Assembly: GCA_002454425.1 (NCBI GenBank)
Contig: DKIV01000036.1
Span: forward strand, 1-49,620
From: Sphingobacteriaceae bacterium UBA6709
GTDB taxonomy: Bacteria; Bacteroidota; Bacteroidia; Sphingobacteriales; Sphingobacteriaceae
Direction of reading: 5' to 3'
Length of the DNA stretch: 49,620 bases
The translations under genes were made by a program, and so were the position numbers. Numbering within the stretch: the stretch's first letter is position 1; the number at the start of each line of letters is the position of its first letter. The notes below the pieces were generated by a model, which worked only from the letters and a program-made list of their open reading frames with translations, was not told the DNA's origin and did no database searches. Of this stretch, positions 7,462 through 15,578 are shown piece after piece.

Positions 7462-7723
7462 AGAAGGAGTAAAGGCACGCGAAGTAAAACGTGCTAAATT
7501 AGTTGCCAAGTATGCTGAGAAAAGAGCTGCTTTGAAGGCTGCAGGAGATTACGCTGAGTTAGACAAATTACCTAAGAATGCTTCTCCGGTACGTTTACAC
7601 AATCGTTGTAAGCTTACAGGTCGTCCAAGAGGTTATATGCGTCAGTTTGGTATTTCACGTGTAACATTCCGTGAGATGGCACTTGATGGCAAGATCCCGG
7701 GAGTGAAGAAAGCAAGCTGGTAA
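7454..7723 (+). CDS. rpsN: 30S ribosomal protein S14, zinc-independent form
   Basis: S14 (89 aa) is in the head of the small subunit. The C-terminal block NRCKLTGRPRGYMRQFGISR is diagnostic. This is the longer form without the CxxC pairs of the zinc-binding type; only one cysteine is present. The start lies inside rplE (8-base overlap). A 127-base gap with a hairpin follows before rpsH. Confidence 0.97.
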   Translation: MAKEGVKAREVKRAKLVAKYAEKRAALKAAGDYAELDKLPKNASPVRLHNRCKLTGRPRGYMRQFGISRVTFREMALDGKIPGVKKASW

Positions 7724-7736
7724 TACAAAAAATATG

Positions 7737-7780
7737 AAGTTTTAAGTCAGGGTATTAATATGATGCCCTGCTTAAAACTT
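7737..7780 (+). promoter_or_regulatory. 15-bp hairpin between rpsN and rpsH
   Basis: Bases 7737-7746 and 7748-7752 pair with 7771-7780 and 7766-7770 (AAGTTTTAAG/CTTAAAACTT and CAGGG/CCCTG), with one bulged T at 7747 and a 13-base loop. It lies in the 127-base gap between rpsN and rpsH, with no U-run after it. In E. coli the spc-operon repressor S8 binds near the rplE region; whether this hairpin has such a role is unknown. Confidence 0.6.
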
Positions 7781-7850
7781 ATTGCAATTAGCGCAAATTT
7801 TAACAGGTAGCAGGTCCGCTGAAGGATACCACTACCACAAATAATAAATA

Positions 7851-8249
7851 ATGAATACAGATCCAATAGCAGATTATCTTACAAGAGTAAGGAATGCCAT
7901 TAAGGCCAACCATAGGGTTGTGGAAATTCCTGCATCAAACATCAAAAAGGAAATTACTAAAGTACTTTTTGATAAAGGTTACATCGCGAACTACAAGTTT
8001 GAAGATGGTCAAGTTCAAAAGACTATTAAAATAGCATTGAAATACCATCCGGTAACTAAAGTTCCTGCTATTCGCACTCTTACACGTGTGAGTAAGCCTG
8101 GTTTGAGAAAGTATGCAGGTGTTGATAGTATGCCACGTGTATTAAACGGTTTAGGTATTGCCATCTTGTCAACTTCAAAAGGAGTAATGTCAGATAAGGA
8201 AGCCCGCAACCTGAATATTGGTGGTGAAGTTTTATGTTACGTACATTAA
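7851..8249 (+). CDS. rpsH: 30S ribosomal protein S8
   Basis: S8 (132 aa) is a primary 16S rRNA-binding protein and in other bacteria the autogenous repressor of the spc operon. It starts MNTDPIADYLTRVRNA and ends with the conserved LSTSKGVMSDKEARNLNIGGEVLCYV, including the STS(K)G RNA-binding motif. It follows a 127-base spacer holding a stable hairpin. Confidence 0.97.
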   Translation: MNTDPIADYLTRVRNAIKANHRVVEIPASNIKKEITKVLFDKGYIANYKFEDGQVQKTIKIALKYHPVTKVPAIRTLTRVSKPGLRKYAGVDSMPRVLNGLGIAILSTSKGVMSDKEARNLNIGGEVLCYVH

Positions 8250-8265
8250 TCGGGAGGATTAAAAC

Positions 8266-8823
8266 ATGTCAAGAGTAGGAAAAGCCCCAATAGCAATCCC
8301 AGCTGGAGTTACTGTTAGTGTCTCTGCAGAGAGTGTAGTGACAGTAAAAGGACCAAAAGGTGAGTTGACTCAGAAACTTGAGGACGATATCACTGTAAGT
8401 CAGGAAGAAGGAAATATCGTTGTGAAACGTCCAACAGATCAGAAACGCCACAAAGCGTTACATGGTTTGTACCGCGCGCTGATTAACAACATGGTAGTAG
8501 GTGTAACTCAAGGTTACAAGTTAGAGCAGGAGTTAGTAGGTGTGGGTTACCGTGCTACTAATACCGGCAACACATTAGACCTTGTGTTAGGATTCTCTCA
8601 CCACTATGTGTTTGAATTACCAAAAGAAATTAAAGTAGCCACAACAGCAGAGAAGGGTAAGAACCCAACAATCATTCTCGAAAGTATTGATAAACAATTA
8701 CTCGGTCAGGTTGCAGCGAAGATCCGTTCACTGCGTGCACCAGAGCCATATAAGGGTAAAGGTATCAAGTTTGTAGGTGAAGTATTAAGAAGAAAAGCAG
8801 GTAAATCAGCAGCTAAAAAATAA
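8266..8823 (+). CDS. rplF: 50S ribosomal protein L6
   Basis: L6 (185 aa) has two similar domains near the sarcin-ricin loop. It begins MSRVGKAPIAIPAGV, has the domain junction HGLYRALINNMVVGVTQGY, and ends with PEPYKGKGIKFVGEVLRRKAGK. A strong ribosome binding site (GGGAGG) sits upstream. Confidence 0.98.
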   Translation: MSRVGKAPIAIPAGVTVSVSAESVVTVKGPKGELTQKLEDDITVSQEEGNIVVKRPTDQKRHKALHGLYRALINNMVVGVTQGYKLEQELVGVGYRATNTGNTLDLVLGFSHHYVFELPKEIKVATTAEKGKNPTIILESIDKQLLGQVAAKIRSLRAPEPYKGKGIKFVGEVLRRKAGKSAAKK

Positions 8824-8829
8824 TAAGTC

Positions 8830-9180
8830 ATGGCAAGTAAATTATCTCGCAGAGAGCGAATTAAAAAGGGCATCAGACGTAATTTGGCTGGTTCTGCTGA
8901 GCGCCCGCGGTTATCAGTATTTAGAAGCAATAAGGGCATTTATGCTCAGGTTATTGATGATACAACAGGCAAGACTATCGTGTCTGCTTCGTCTTTATCA
9001 AAAGAGTTTTCAGCAAATGGCACAAAGAGCGAGCAGTCTAAAGCTGTTGGTAAGCTTGTAGCCGAGAAGGCTGTTGCTGCTGGTATCACTACAGTGGTAT
9101 TTGATAGAAATGGTTATTTATATCACGGACGCATTAAGTCACTTGCTGAAGGTGCTCGTGAAGGTGGTCTGAACTTTTAA
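8830..9180 (+). CDS. rplR: 50S ribosomal protein L18
   Basis: L18 (116 aa) binds 5S rRNA with L5. The sequence shows RRERIKKGIRRNL, the RPRLSVFRSNKGIYAQVIDD strand and the C-terminal VVFDRNGYLYHGRIKSLAEGAREGGL block. It begins six bases after rplF and lies 12 bases from rpsE. Confidence 0.98.
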   Translation: MASKLSRRERIKKGIRRNLAGSAERPRLSVFRSNKGIYAQVIDDTTGKTIVSASSLSKEFSANGTKSEQSKAVGKLVAEKAVAAGITTVVFDRNGYLYHGRIKSLAEGAREGGLNF

Positions 9181-9192
9181 TCTGAAGTATAA

Positions 9193-9711
9193 ATGTCAAC
9201 GATTAATATAAAAAGAGTTAAATCAAGCGAGATTGAATTAAAAGATCGCTTAGTGAGCATACAACGCGTTGCGAAAGTTACCAAAGGTGGTCGTACGTTC
9301 AGTTTCTCAGCTATCGTAGTAGTAGGTGACGAAAATGGCGTTGTAGGTTACGGTTTGGGAAAAGCAAAGGAAGTAACTGAGGCTATTGCTAAGGGAATTG
9401 ACGATGCAAAGAAAAACCTGGTGAAAGTTCCGGTAATCAACGGTACTGTGCCACACGAACAGTATGGTAAGTTTTCCGGCGGTTTCGTTCTTGTGAAGCC
9501 TGCTTCAAACGGTACCGGAGTTATTGCTGGTGGTGCGATGCGTGCGGTATTGGAAAGTGCCGGTATTCACAACGTATTAGCAAAGTCAAAAGGATCATCT
9601 AACCCACATAACGTGGTGAAGGCTACTGTAGCAGCGTTATCTCAAATGAGAGATGCTTTTACTGTTGCTCAGCAACGTGGAGTGGAACTAAGTAAAGTTT
9701 TTAACGGATAA
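9193..9711 (+). CDS. rpsE: 30S ribosomal protein S5
   Basis: S5 (172 aa) shapes the decoding fidelity region and the mRNA entry tunnel with S3 and S4. The N-terminal double-stranded RNA-binding domain (LVSIQRVAKVTKGGRTFSF) and the loop VVVGDENGVVGYGLGKAKEV are clear. rpmD follows after five bases. Confidence 0.98.
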   Translation: MSTINIKRVKSSEIELKDRLVSIQRVAKVTKGGRTFSFSAIVVVGDENGVVGYGLGKAKEVTEAIAKGIDDAKKNLVKVPVINGTVPHEQYGKFSGGFVLVKPASNGTGVIAGGAMRAVLESAGIHNVLAKSKGSSNPHNVVKATVAALSQMRDAFTVAQQRGVELSKVFNG

Positions 9712-9716
9712 GCATC

Positions 9717-9896
9717 ATGGCGAAGATCAAAATCACTCAGATTAAGAGCGTTATCGACAGAAGCGAGCGCCAGAAAAGAACTATGCAGGCCTTAGGGTTA
9801 GGAAAGATTAACCAGGCTGTAGAAGTTGAAGCTACCCCTTCAATTGTAGGGATGGTAAGAAAAGTTAGTCATCTAGTAGCAGTAGAAAGTATTTAA
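9717..9896 (+). CDS. rpmD: 50S ribosomal protein L30
   Basis: This short gene (59 aa, translated by hand) begins MAKIKITQIKSVIDRSERQ and continues TMQALGLGKINQAVEVEATP, which is the L30 fold with the conserved TLxALGLxK-like segment. It sits between rpsE (5 bases before) and rplO (2 bases after), its standard place in the spc operon. Some bacteria lack L30; it is intact here. Confidence 0.97.
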   Translation: MAKIKITQIKSVIDRSERQKRTMQALGLGKINQAVEVEATPSIVGMVRKVSHLVAVESI

Positions 9897-9898
9897 TC

Positions 9899-10345
9899 AT
9901 GAACTTAAGTAATTTAAAACCTGCAGAAGGTTCAACCAAAAATAAGAAGCGTATCGGTAGAGGTACAGGTTCAGGTCGTGGCGGAACGTCTACCCGCGGT
10001 CATAAAGGAGCTGGTTCTCGGTCAGGTACCTCAACAAAAGTAGGTTTCGAAGGTGGTCAGATGCCTTTACAACGTCGTATTCCTAAAGTTGGTTTTAAAA
10101 ATATCAACCGTGTAGAGTACGTGGGTGTCAACCTTGATGTTTTGCAAGCTCTTGCAACAAAATTCAACCTTACAAGTATTGACTTCAATACATTGAAAGA
10201 ACATGGTCTTGTTTCAAAGAATGACCTTGTAAAGGTCCTTGGAAGAGGCGAAGTTTCAAGTAAACTTGAAGTTACTGCTCATGCTTTCACAGCAACAGCT
10301 CAGAAAGCAATTGAAGCAGCTGGAGGTTCCGTTGTTAAATTGTAA
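9899..10345 (+). CDS. rplO: 50S ribosomal protein L15
   Basis: L15 (148 aa) is a late-assembly protein with a long glycine- and arginine-rich extension, seen here at residues 15-60 (RIGRGTGSGRGGTSTRGHKG, then FEGGQMPLQRRIPKVGF). The C-terminal globular domain follows. The gene ends three bases before secY, with which it is classically co-transcribed. Confidence 0.98.
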   Translation: MNLSNLKPAEGSTKNKKRIGRGTGSGRGGTSTRGHKGAGSRSGTSTKVGFEGGQMPLQRRIPKVGFKNINRVEYVGVNLDVLQALATKFNLTSIDFNTLKEHGLVSKNDLVKVLGRGEVSSKLEVTAHAFTATAQKAIEAAGGSVVKL

Positions 10346-10348
10346 TTA

Positions 10349-11686
10349 ATGAAGAAGTTATTCACTACCCTTTCCAATATCTGGAAGATTGAAGAACTAA
10401 GAGTGCGTATATTAAACACACTCTTATTTCTTTTAATTTACCGAATCGGTTCATTTATTGTTTTACCAGGTGTTAACCCAGCAGCTCTTGAGCACCAGGA
10501 GCGTGAGGGTCTCCTTGGATTATTAAATATGTTCGCAGGGGGATCTTTTGCCCGTGCGTCGATATTTGCATTAGGTGTAATGCCGTACATTTCGGCATCC
10601 ATCGTTGTTCAGCTTTTAGGTATTGCTGTTCCGTCGTTTCAGAAGATGCAGAAAGAAGGTGAGAGTGGTAGGAAGAAGTTAAACCAGCTTACTCGTTATC
10701 TCACAGTGGCAATTACGTTTGTGCAGGCCATAGGCTATGTAAGAACGCAGATTTCTGCAGATGCGAAGATGCTGGCGGAACCTTTGTTCTCAATTTCTTC
10801 TATGGTAATCCTTACCGGCGGTACATTATTCGTAATGTGGCTTGGTGAGAAGATTACTGATAAAGGAATAGGAAACGGTATATCGTTGATTATCATGGTG
10901 GGTATCATCGCTCAGCTGCCAGGAGCATTCCTTGCTGAGTTTGATTCTCGTCTGACAGGAAGCGGTGGTATCATTCCGTTTATTGTGGAAGTTGCGGCAC
11001 TGTTCTTTGTAATCATTTTCACTATTCTTATTGTACAGGGCGTTCGAAAGATTCCGGTTCAATATGCTAAGAAGATTGTAGGTAACAAGCAGTATGGCGG
11101 CGTAAGACAGTATATTCCTTTGAAGGTGAATGCTGCGGGCGTAATGCCGATCATCTTCGCTCAGGCGTTGATGTTCATCCCGATGAGCGTGGGTCAGTTC
11201 TTTCCTGGCGCTCAGGGGCCGGTGCTCGCTGCACTTACAAATTATACTTCAGTGGCGTATAATGTAACTTTTGCTATTCTTATTATCGCATTTACATTTT
11301 TCTATACTGCAATTACCGTGAATCCGGTGCAGATGTCTGATGACATGAAGAAAAATGGCGGATTCATCCCGGGCATAAAGCCAGGGGCTGTGACCGGCGA
11401 TTACATTGATAGCATTATCTCCAAGATTACGTTCCCTGGTTCTATTTTCCTTGCTATTATTGCTATCATGCCATCCATCGCGATTGTATGTGGGGTAAAT
11501 AGCAGCTTTGCTCATTTCTATGGAGGTACTTCTCTTTTAATCCTTGTGGGTGTTGTTCTTGATACACTGCAACAGATTGAAAGTCATCTCCTGATGCGTC
11601 ATTACGACGGATTAATGAAGACAGGCAGGTTGAAAGGCCGTACGGCGGCTGTAACAACTACAGGAACTTCGGGGCCAGCTCTTTAA
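10349..11686 (+). CDS. secY: Protein translocase channel subunit SecY
   Basis: SecY (445 aa) is the channel of the Sec translocon in the inner membrane, with ten transmembrane helices. Recognisable parts are the N-terminal amphipathic stretch, the plug region after GVNPAAL, GVMPYISASIVVQLL in helix 2, the cytosolic loop with KIPVQYAKK, and the helix 7/8 region with the VNAAGVMPIIFAQ block. It lies between rplO and map, as in many Bacteroidota. Confidence 0.98.
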   Translation: MKKLFTTLSNIWKIEELRVRILNTLLFLLIYRIGSFIVLPGVNPAALEHQEREGLLGLLNMFAGGSFARASIFALGVMPYISASIVVQLLGIAVPSFQKMQKEGESGRKKLNQLTRYLTVAITFVQAIGYVRTQISADAKMLAEPLFSISSMVILTGGTLFVMWLGEKITDKGIGNGISLIIMVGIIAQLPGAFLAEFDSRLTGSGGIIPFIVEVAALFFVIIFTILIVQGVRKIPVQYAKKIVGNKQYGGVRQYIPLKVNAAGVMPIIFAQALMFIPMSVGQFFPGAQGPVLAALTNYTSVAYNVTFAILIIAFTFFYTAITVNPVQMSDDMKKNGGFIPGIKPGAVTGDYIDSIISKITFPGSIFLAIIAIMPSIAIVCGVNSSFAHFYGGTSLLILVGVVLDTLQQIESHLLMRHYDGLMKTGRLKGRTAAVTTTGTSGPAL

Positions 11687-11695
11687 TTAATTAAA

Positions 11696-12481
11696 ATGTC
11701 GAAGGTTAATTTTAAGACAGAAGAGGATATCGAAGCCATTGGTGCTAGTGCCACTCTTCTATCTAAAACCTTGGGCGAATTGGCAAAACTTATTCGCCCG
11801 GGTGTAAAGACCATTGAAATTAATAAGGCAGCGGATACATTCATCCGTGATAACGGAGGTATCCCTGCCTTTCTTAATTACAGCGGTTTTCCTTATTCTG
11901 TTTGTATTTCAACAAACGACCGTATCGTTCATGGGTTTCCAGGCAATGAAGAACTGAAAGATGGCGACATCATTTCTGTTGATTGCGGTGTAATTCTCAA
12001 TAAGTTTATTAGTGATTCGGCGTTTACCTTTGCTGTTGGTGAGGTAAGCGAGGAAGTGCGTACTCTTCTTAGGGTTACCAGGGAATGTTTGGACAAGGGC
12101 GTTGCTAATGCTGTTGTCGGCAAGCGTATCGGAGATATCGGATATGCTGTGCAGGAACATGCTGAACGTTTCGGATTTGGCGTAGTTAAGGATCTTGTAG
12201 GACATGGTGTTGGTTATAACCTGCATGAAAAGCCGGAGGTACCAAACTATGGCAAACGCGGATCAGGCATGAAGTTGGAAGAAGGGATGGTCATTGCTAT
12301 TGAGCCAATGATAAATCTTGGCAGAGCGGGTGTAAAGTTTTGGAACGATGGATGGACTGTCAGCACTGTTGATGGAAAGCCTTCAGCCCATTTTGAGCAT
12401 ACCGTAGCTGTAAGGAAAGGCAAAGCTCAGGTTCTATCAACCTTTGATTACATCGACGAAGTGTTGAATAAAGGTGTCTGA
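11696..12481 (+). CDS. map: Methionine aminopeptidase, type I
   Basis: This enzyme (261 aa) removes the N-terminal methionine from new proteins using a two-metal centre. The five metal ligands can be matched: Asp in ISVDCGV, Asp in ISDSAFTF, His in GHGVGYNLHEKP, Glu in AIEPM and Glu in HFEHTVAV. The sequence lacks a zinc-finger N-terminal extension, so it is the short type Ia form. It is nine bases after secY and ends in a small AT-rich hairpin. Confidence 0.97.
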   Translation: MSKVNFKTEEDIEAIGASATLLSKTLGELAKLIRPGVKTIEINKAADTFIRDNGGIPAFLNYSGFPYSVCISTNDRIVHGFPGNEELKDGDIISVDCGVILNKFISDSAFTFAVGEVSEEVRTLLRVTRECLDKGVANAVVGKRIGDIGYAVQEHAERFGFGVVKDLVGHGVGYNLHEKPEVPNYGKRGSGMKLEEGMVIAIEPMINLGRAGVKFWNDGWTVSTVDGKPSAHFEHTVAVRKGKAQVLSTFDYIDEVLNKGV

Positions 12482-12495
12482 TATATAAATATCAG
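12478..12495 (+). terminator. Small hairpin straddling the map stop codon
   Basis: CTGATAT (12478-12484) pairs with ATATCAG (12489-12495) around a 4-base ATAA loop, overlapping the TGA stop of map. A run of A rather than T follows. It may mark a partial transcript end or a processing point ahead of the infA promoter; the stem is AT-rich and weak. Confidence 0.35.
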
Positions 12496-12534
12496 AAAAA
12501 TAAGGAATAAGGATAAAAATTAAATTTTTTTATT

Positions 12535-12542
12535 TAATTTTG
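12535..12542 (+). promoter_or_regulatory. -7 element of a probable infA promoter
   Basis: TAATTTTG matches TAnnTTTG, and the transcript would begin GCGTCCCGC..., much like the rplC leader. No TTTG lies at the correct distance upstream, so the -33 element is weak or missing. It would give infA, rpmJ, rpsM, rpsK, rpsD, rpoA and rplQ an internal promoter in addition to read-through from upstream. Confidence 0.5.
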
Positions 12543-12586
12543 CGTCCCGCTATTGTAGGGGATAATTAAATAGAAATCAGTAAAAT

Positions 12587-12805
12587 ATGGCTAAACAAGC
12601 CTCTATTGAGCAAGACGGCATCATAAAAGAAGCATTATCTAATGCAATGTTTAGGGTGGAATTGGAGAACGGGCATGAGATTATCGCTCATATTTCCGGA
12701 AAAATGCGGATGCATTACATCAAGATTCTTCCTGGTGACAAAGTGAAACTTGAAATGTCTCCATATGATCTGTCAAAAGGCAGAATTACTTACAGATATA
12801 AATAA
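12587..12805 (+). CDS. infA: Translation initiation factor IF-1
   Basis: IF-1 (72 aa) is an S1-like OB-fold protein that blocks the A site during initiation. It begins MAKQASIEQDGIIKEALSNAMF and contains HEIIAHISGKMRMHYIKILPGDKV and SPYDLSKGRITYR, all typical. A 105-base spacer with a probable promoter separates it from map; rpmJ follows after one base. Confidence 0.98.
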   Translation: MAKQASIEQDGIIKEALSNAMFRVELENGHEIIAHISGKMRMHYIKILPGDKVKLEMSPYDLSKGRITYRYK

Positions 12806-12806
12806 G

Positions 12807-12923
12807 ATGAAAGTTAGAGCATCCATAAAGAAGCGTAGCGCTGATTGTAAGGTTATCCGTCGTAAGGGTAAGCTTTATGTAATTAACAAGAAGAACCCTA
12901 AGTTCAAGCAGCGCCAGGGATAA
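12807..12923 (+). CDS. rpmJ: 50S ribosomal protein L36, zinc-free form
   Basis: This 38-aa gene (translated by hand) reads MKVRASIKKRSADCKVIRRK and ends PKFKQRQG. Canonical L36 holds zinc through three cysteines and one histidine; here only the second cysteine (Cys14) is left and the positions of the others are Ser, Asn and Phe, so zinc binding is not expected. This cysteine-poor type is usual in Bacteroidota. It lies one base after infA and 80 bases before rpsM. Confidence 0.97.
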   Translation: MKVRASIKKRSADCKVIRRKGKLYVINKKNPKFKQRQG

Positions 12924-13003
12924 TATTATTGTTGAATGGGGGCTGGGATAAAGCAGAACAATCAGTCCGTAAAACATTCAATAGATCAATTCATTAATAA
13001 AAT

Positions 13004-13381
13004 ATGGCAAGAATAGCAGGTATTGATTTACCAAGAAACAAAAGAGGAGAGATCGGCCTTACTTACATTTTCGGTATCGGAAAGACTACTGCGCAGAGCA
13101 TTTTAGATCAAGCCGGTATCAGTTATGATGTGAAAGTTCAGGAATGGACCGATGATCAGTTAGCAGCGATCCGTACAATTATCAACGAGCAACTAAAAGT
13201 TGAAGGTGCGTTACGTTCAGAAGTTCAGTTAAACATTAAGCGTTTAATGGACATCGGATGTTACCGTGGTCTTCGTCATCGTAAAGGGCTACCTGTACGC
13301 GGACAGAGAACAAAGAATAACACCCGTACTCGTAAAGGAAAACGTAAGACTGTGGCTAACAAGAAGAAGGCTACTAAATAA
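13004..13381 (+). CDS. rpsM: 30S ribosomal protein S13
   Basis: S13 (125 aa) is in the head of the small subunit and bridges to L5. The start MARIAGIDLPRNKRGEIGLTYI and the late GLRHRKGLPVRGQRTKNNTR block are diagnostic. It ends in the basic tail expected to contact P-site tRNA. rpsK follows after 13 bases. Confidence 0.98.
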   Translation: MARIAGIDLPRNKRGEIGLTYIFGIGKTTAQSILDQAGISYDVKVQEWTDDQLAAIRTIINEQLKVEGALRSEVQLNIKRLMDIGCYRGLRHRKGLPVRGQRTKNNTRTRKGKRKTVANKKKATK

Positions 13382-13394
13382 CACCAGATAAGTA

Positions 13395-13784
13395 ATGGCT
13401 AAGACTAAAAAAGTAACCAAAAAGCGTATCGTTGTAATTGAGCCAGTTGGACAGGCGCACATTAACGCTACTTTTAACAATATTATAGTAACTTTAACCA
13501 ACTCACAGGGACAGGCGATTTCATGGTCATCTGCTGGTAAGATGGGTTTTAAAGGATCAAAGAAAAATACTCCTTATGCAGCATCACAAGCGGCCGCAGA
13601 TTGCGGAAAAGTAGCTTATGATCTTGGATTACGTAAGGTAGAGGTTTTTGTTAAGGGTCCTGGTGCAGGAAGAGAATCAGCGATTCGTACGCTTCAGACT
13701 GCAGGTATCGAAGTTACTACTATCAAAGATATCACTCCGCTTCCTCACAACGGTTGCCGTCCTGCAAAGAGAAGAAGAGTTTAA
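13395..13784 (+). CDS. rpsK: 30S ribosomal protein S11
   Basis: S11 (129 aa) lies on the platform near the E site. Signature parts are GQAHINATFNNIIVTLTNSQG, the SSAGKMGFKGSKKNTPYAA block and the C-terminal ITPLPHNGCRPAKRRRV. A 107-base gap with a weak GC hairpin (13794-13797/13809-13812) separates it from rpsD; in other bacteria S4 is the alpha-operon regulator, but I see no clear S4 pseudoknot here. Confidence 0.98.
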   Translation: MAKTKKVTKKRIVVIEPVGQAHINATFNNIIVTLTNSQGQAISWSSAGKMGFKGSKKNTPYAASQAAADCGKVAYDLGLRKVEVFVKGPGAGRESAIRTLQTAGIEVTTIKDITPLPHNGCRPAKRRRV

Positions 13785-13891
13785 TAACAGGACAGGGGGT
13801 ATTTTTTGCCCTCGGTAAGAATTAACAAAAATATTTAATTAAAGCTAAGATTCGACGACTTAAGGTTGTCTGATACTTTAAATTAACAACA

Positions 13892-14500
13892 ATGGCAAGA
13901 TATACTGGTCCAAAATCCAAGATTGCACGTAAATTCAGAGAGCCAATTTTCGGCCCTGATAAAGCATTAGAAAAGAAGAATTATCCTCCAGGACAGCACG
14001 GTGCGTCAAAGCGTCGTGGTAAACAATCAGAGTACGCTGTACAGCTTCAGGAGAAGCAGAAAGTGAAATACACTTACGGTGTGCTTGAGCGTCAGTTCCA
14101 GAACTTATTTGTACGCGCTTCTTCTAAAGAGGGAATTACTGGTGAGAACCTCTTGAAGTTCTTAGAAGCTCGTTTAGATAACACAGTTTATCGTTTAGGT
14201 ATTGCTCCAACGCGTTCTGCTGCACGTCAGTTGGTAAGCCATAAGCATGTTACCGTAAACGGTGAAGTTGTAAATATTCCTTCTTATTCTCTTCGTGCAG
14301 GTGATGTTGTTGCGGTTCGTGAGCGTTCAAAGTCGCTTGAAGCAGTTTCTAACTCTGTTGCCGGCCGTAAGATTAACAAATACGCTTGGTTGGAATGGGA
14401 TGCTAACGAATTAGTTGGTAAGTTCCTTAATTATCCAAACCGTGATGAAATTCCTGAGAACATCAAGGAAAATCTGATCGTCGAGTTATACTCTAAATAA
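13892..14500 (+). CDS. rpsD: 30S ribosomal protein S4, zinc-free form
   Basis: S4 (202 aa) initiates small-subunit assembly and guards the mRNA entry site. It begins MARYTGPKSKIARKF, has YPPGQHG, and the S4 RNA-binding domain with LEARLDNTVYRLGIAPTRSA around residues 92-111. No cysteines are present, so this is the form without the N-terminal zinc knuckle. A clear hairpin with a short T-run follows the gene. Confidence 0.98.
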   Translation: MARYTGPKSKIARKFREPIFGPDKALEKKNYPPGQHGASKRRGKQSEYAVQLQEKQKVKYTYGVLERQFQNLFVRASSKEGITGENLLKFLEARLDNTVYRLGIAPTRSAARQLVSHKHVTVNGEVVNIPSYSLRAGDVVAVRERSKSLEAVSNSVAGRKINKYAWLEWDANELVGKFLNYPNRDEIPENIKENLIVELYSK

Positions 14501-14507
14501 TAATTAA

Positions 14508-14533
14508 CTGCCAGGATATTCCTGGCAGCTTTT
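14508..14533 (+). terminator. Terminator-like hairpin between rpsD and rpoA
   Basis: CTGCCAGGA (14508-14516) pairs with TCCTGGCAG (14520-14528) around a 3-base loop and is followed by CTTTT. This has the form of a rho-independent terminator with a short U-tract and lies inside the operon, 29 bases before the rpoA start. It probably works as an attenuator or a partial terminator that sets the ratio of r-protein to RNA polymerase mRNA. Confidence 0.65.
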
Positions 14534-14561
14534 ACAGTTTATAAAACTTAACTGAGATTAA

Positions 14562-15554
14562 ATGGCAATTTTAGCATTCCAGAAACCTGACAAAGTAATA
14601 ATGCAGAAATCAACTGATTTCGACGGTACATTCGAATTCAGACCGTTGGAGCCAGGTTTTGGTGTTACTATCGGTAATGCTTTACGTCGTATTCTATTGT
14701 CTTCTCTTGAAGGCTTCGCAATTACTTCAGTGCGCTTTTCCGGTGTTTCTCATGAGTTTTCTACCATTAAGGGTGTTGTAGAAGATGTTACAGAGATCAT
14801 TCTTAATTTAAAGCAAGTTCGATTCAAGAAGACCGGTGACTCCGGAGATACTGAAAAGATCTATATCACTGTTGGCGGTCAGGAGCAATTCAAAGCCGGC
14901 GATATTACCAGGTTTTCTTCTAACTTCACAGTTCTGAATCCAGAGCTTGTTCTTTGTAACATGGAATCGTCCGTTAACCTGGAAGTTGAGATCACTGTTA
15001 ACAAGGGTCGCGGATACATTGCTGCTGAAGAGAATAAAAATCCGGATGCTAACGTAAATGTTATTGCGATCGATTCTATTTACACTCCGATAAAGAATGT
15101 AAAGTATACTATCGAGAACTATCGTGTAGAGCAGAAAACGGACTATGAGAAGTTAGTTCTTGATATTACTACTGATGGTTCTATCCATCCTGAAGAAGCT
15201 CTGAAAGAAGCTGCGAAGATCCTTATTCACCACTTCCTTTTATTCTCTGATGAGAACATCATGCTTGAAGCTCAGGCTAAAGAGGAAACTAAAGAGGTGG
15301 ACGAAGAGATCCTGCATATGCGTAAGATCCTTAAGACTGAACTTGTAGATCTTGATCTTTCTGTACGCGCACTTAACTGTCTTAAAGCTGCTGATATCAA
15401 GACCTTAGCGGATCTTGTTTCTTATGATGTTGCAGACATGCTTAAGTTCAGAAACTTCGGTAAGAAATCCCTGACTGAAATTCAGGATTTGGTTAAATCG
15501 AAAGGTCTTTCTTTCGGTATGAACCTCGCAAAGTATAAACTCGACGAAGAGTAA
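14562..15554 (+). CDS. rpoA: DNA-directed RNA polymerase alpha subunit
   Basis: RpoA (330 aa) nucleates polymerase assembly. The N-terminal domain has the FEFRPLEPGFGVTIGNALRRILLSS-type core near residues 25-48, and the C-terminal domain, which binds UP-elements and activators, includes VRALNCLKAADIKTLADLVSY and FGKKSLTEI near residues 270-315. The family length is normal. It is preceded by a terminator-like hairpin and followed by an 85-base spacer. Confidence 0.98.
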   Translation: MAILAFQKPDKVIMQKSTDFDGTFEFRPLEPGFGVTIGNALRRILLSSLEGFAITSVRFSGVSHEFSTIKGVVEDVTEIILNLKQVRFKKTGDSGDTEKIYITVGGQEQFKAGDITRFSSNFTVLNPELVLCNMESSVNLEVEITVNKGRGYIAAEENKNPDANVNVIAIDSIYTPIKNVKYTIENYRVEQKTDYEKLVLDITTDGSIHPEEALKEAAKILIHHFLLFSDENIMLEAQAKEETKEVDEEILHMRKILKTELVDLDLSVRALNCLKAADIKTLADLVSYDVADMLKFRNFGKKSLTEIQDLVKSKGLSFGMNLAKYKLDEE

Positions 15555-15578
15555 TCTTCGCTGTTTAAATAATAAGCG

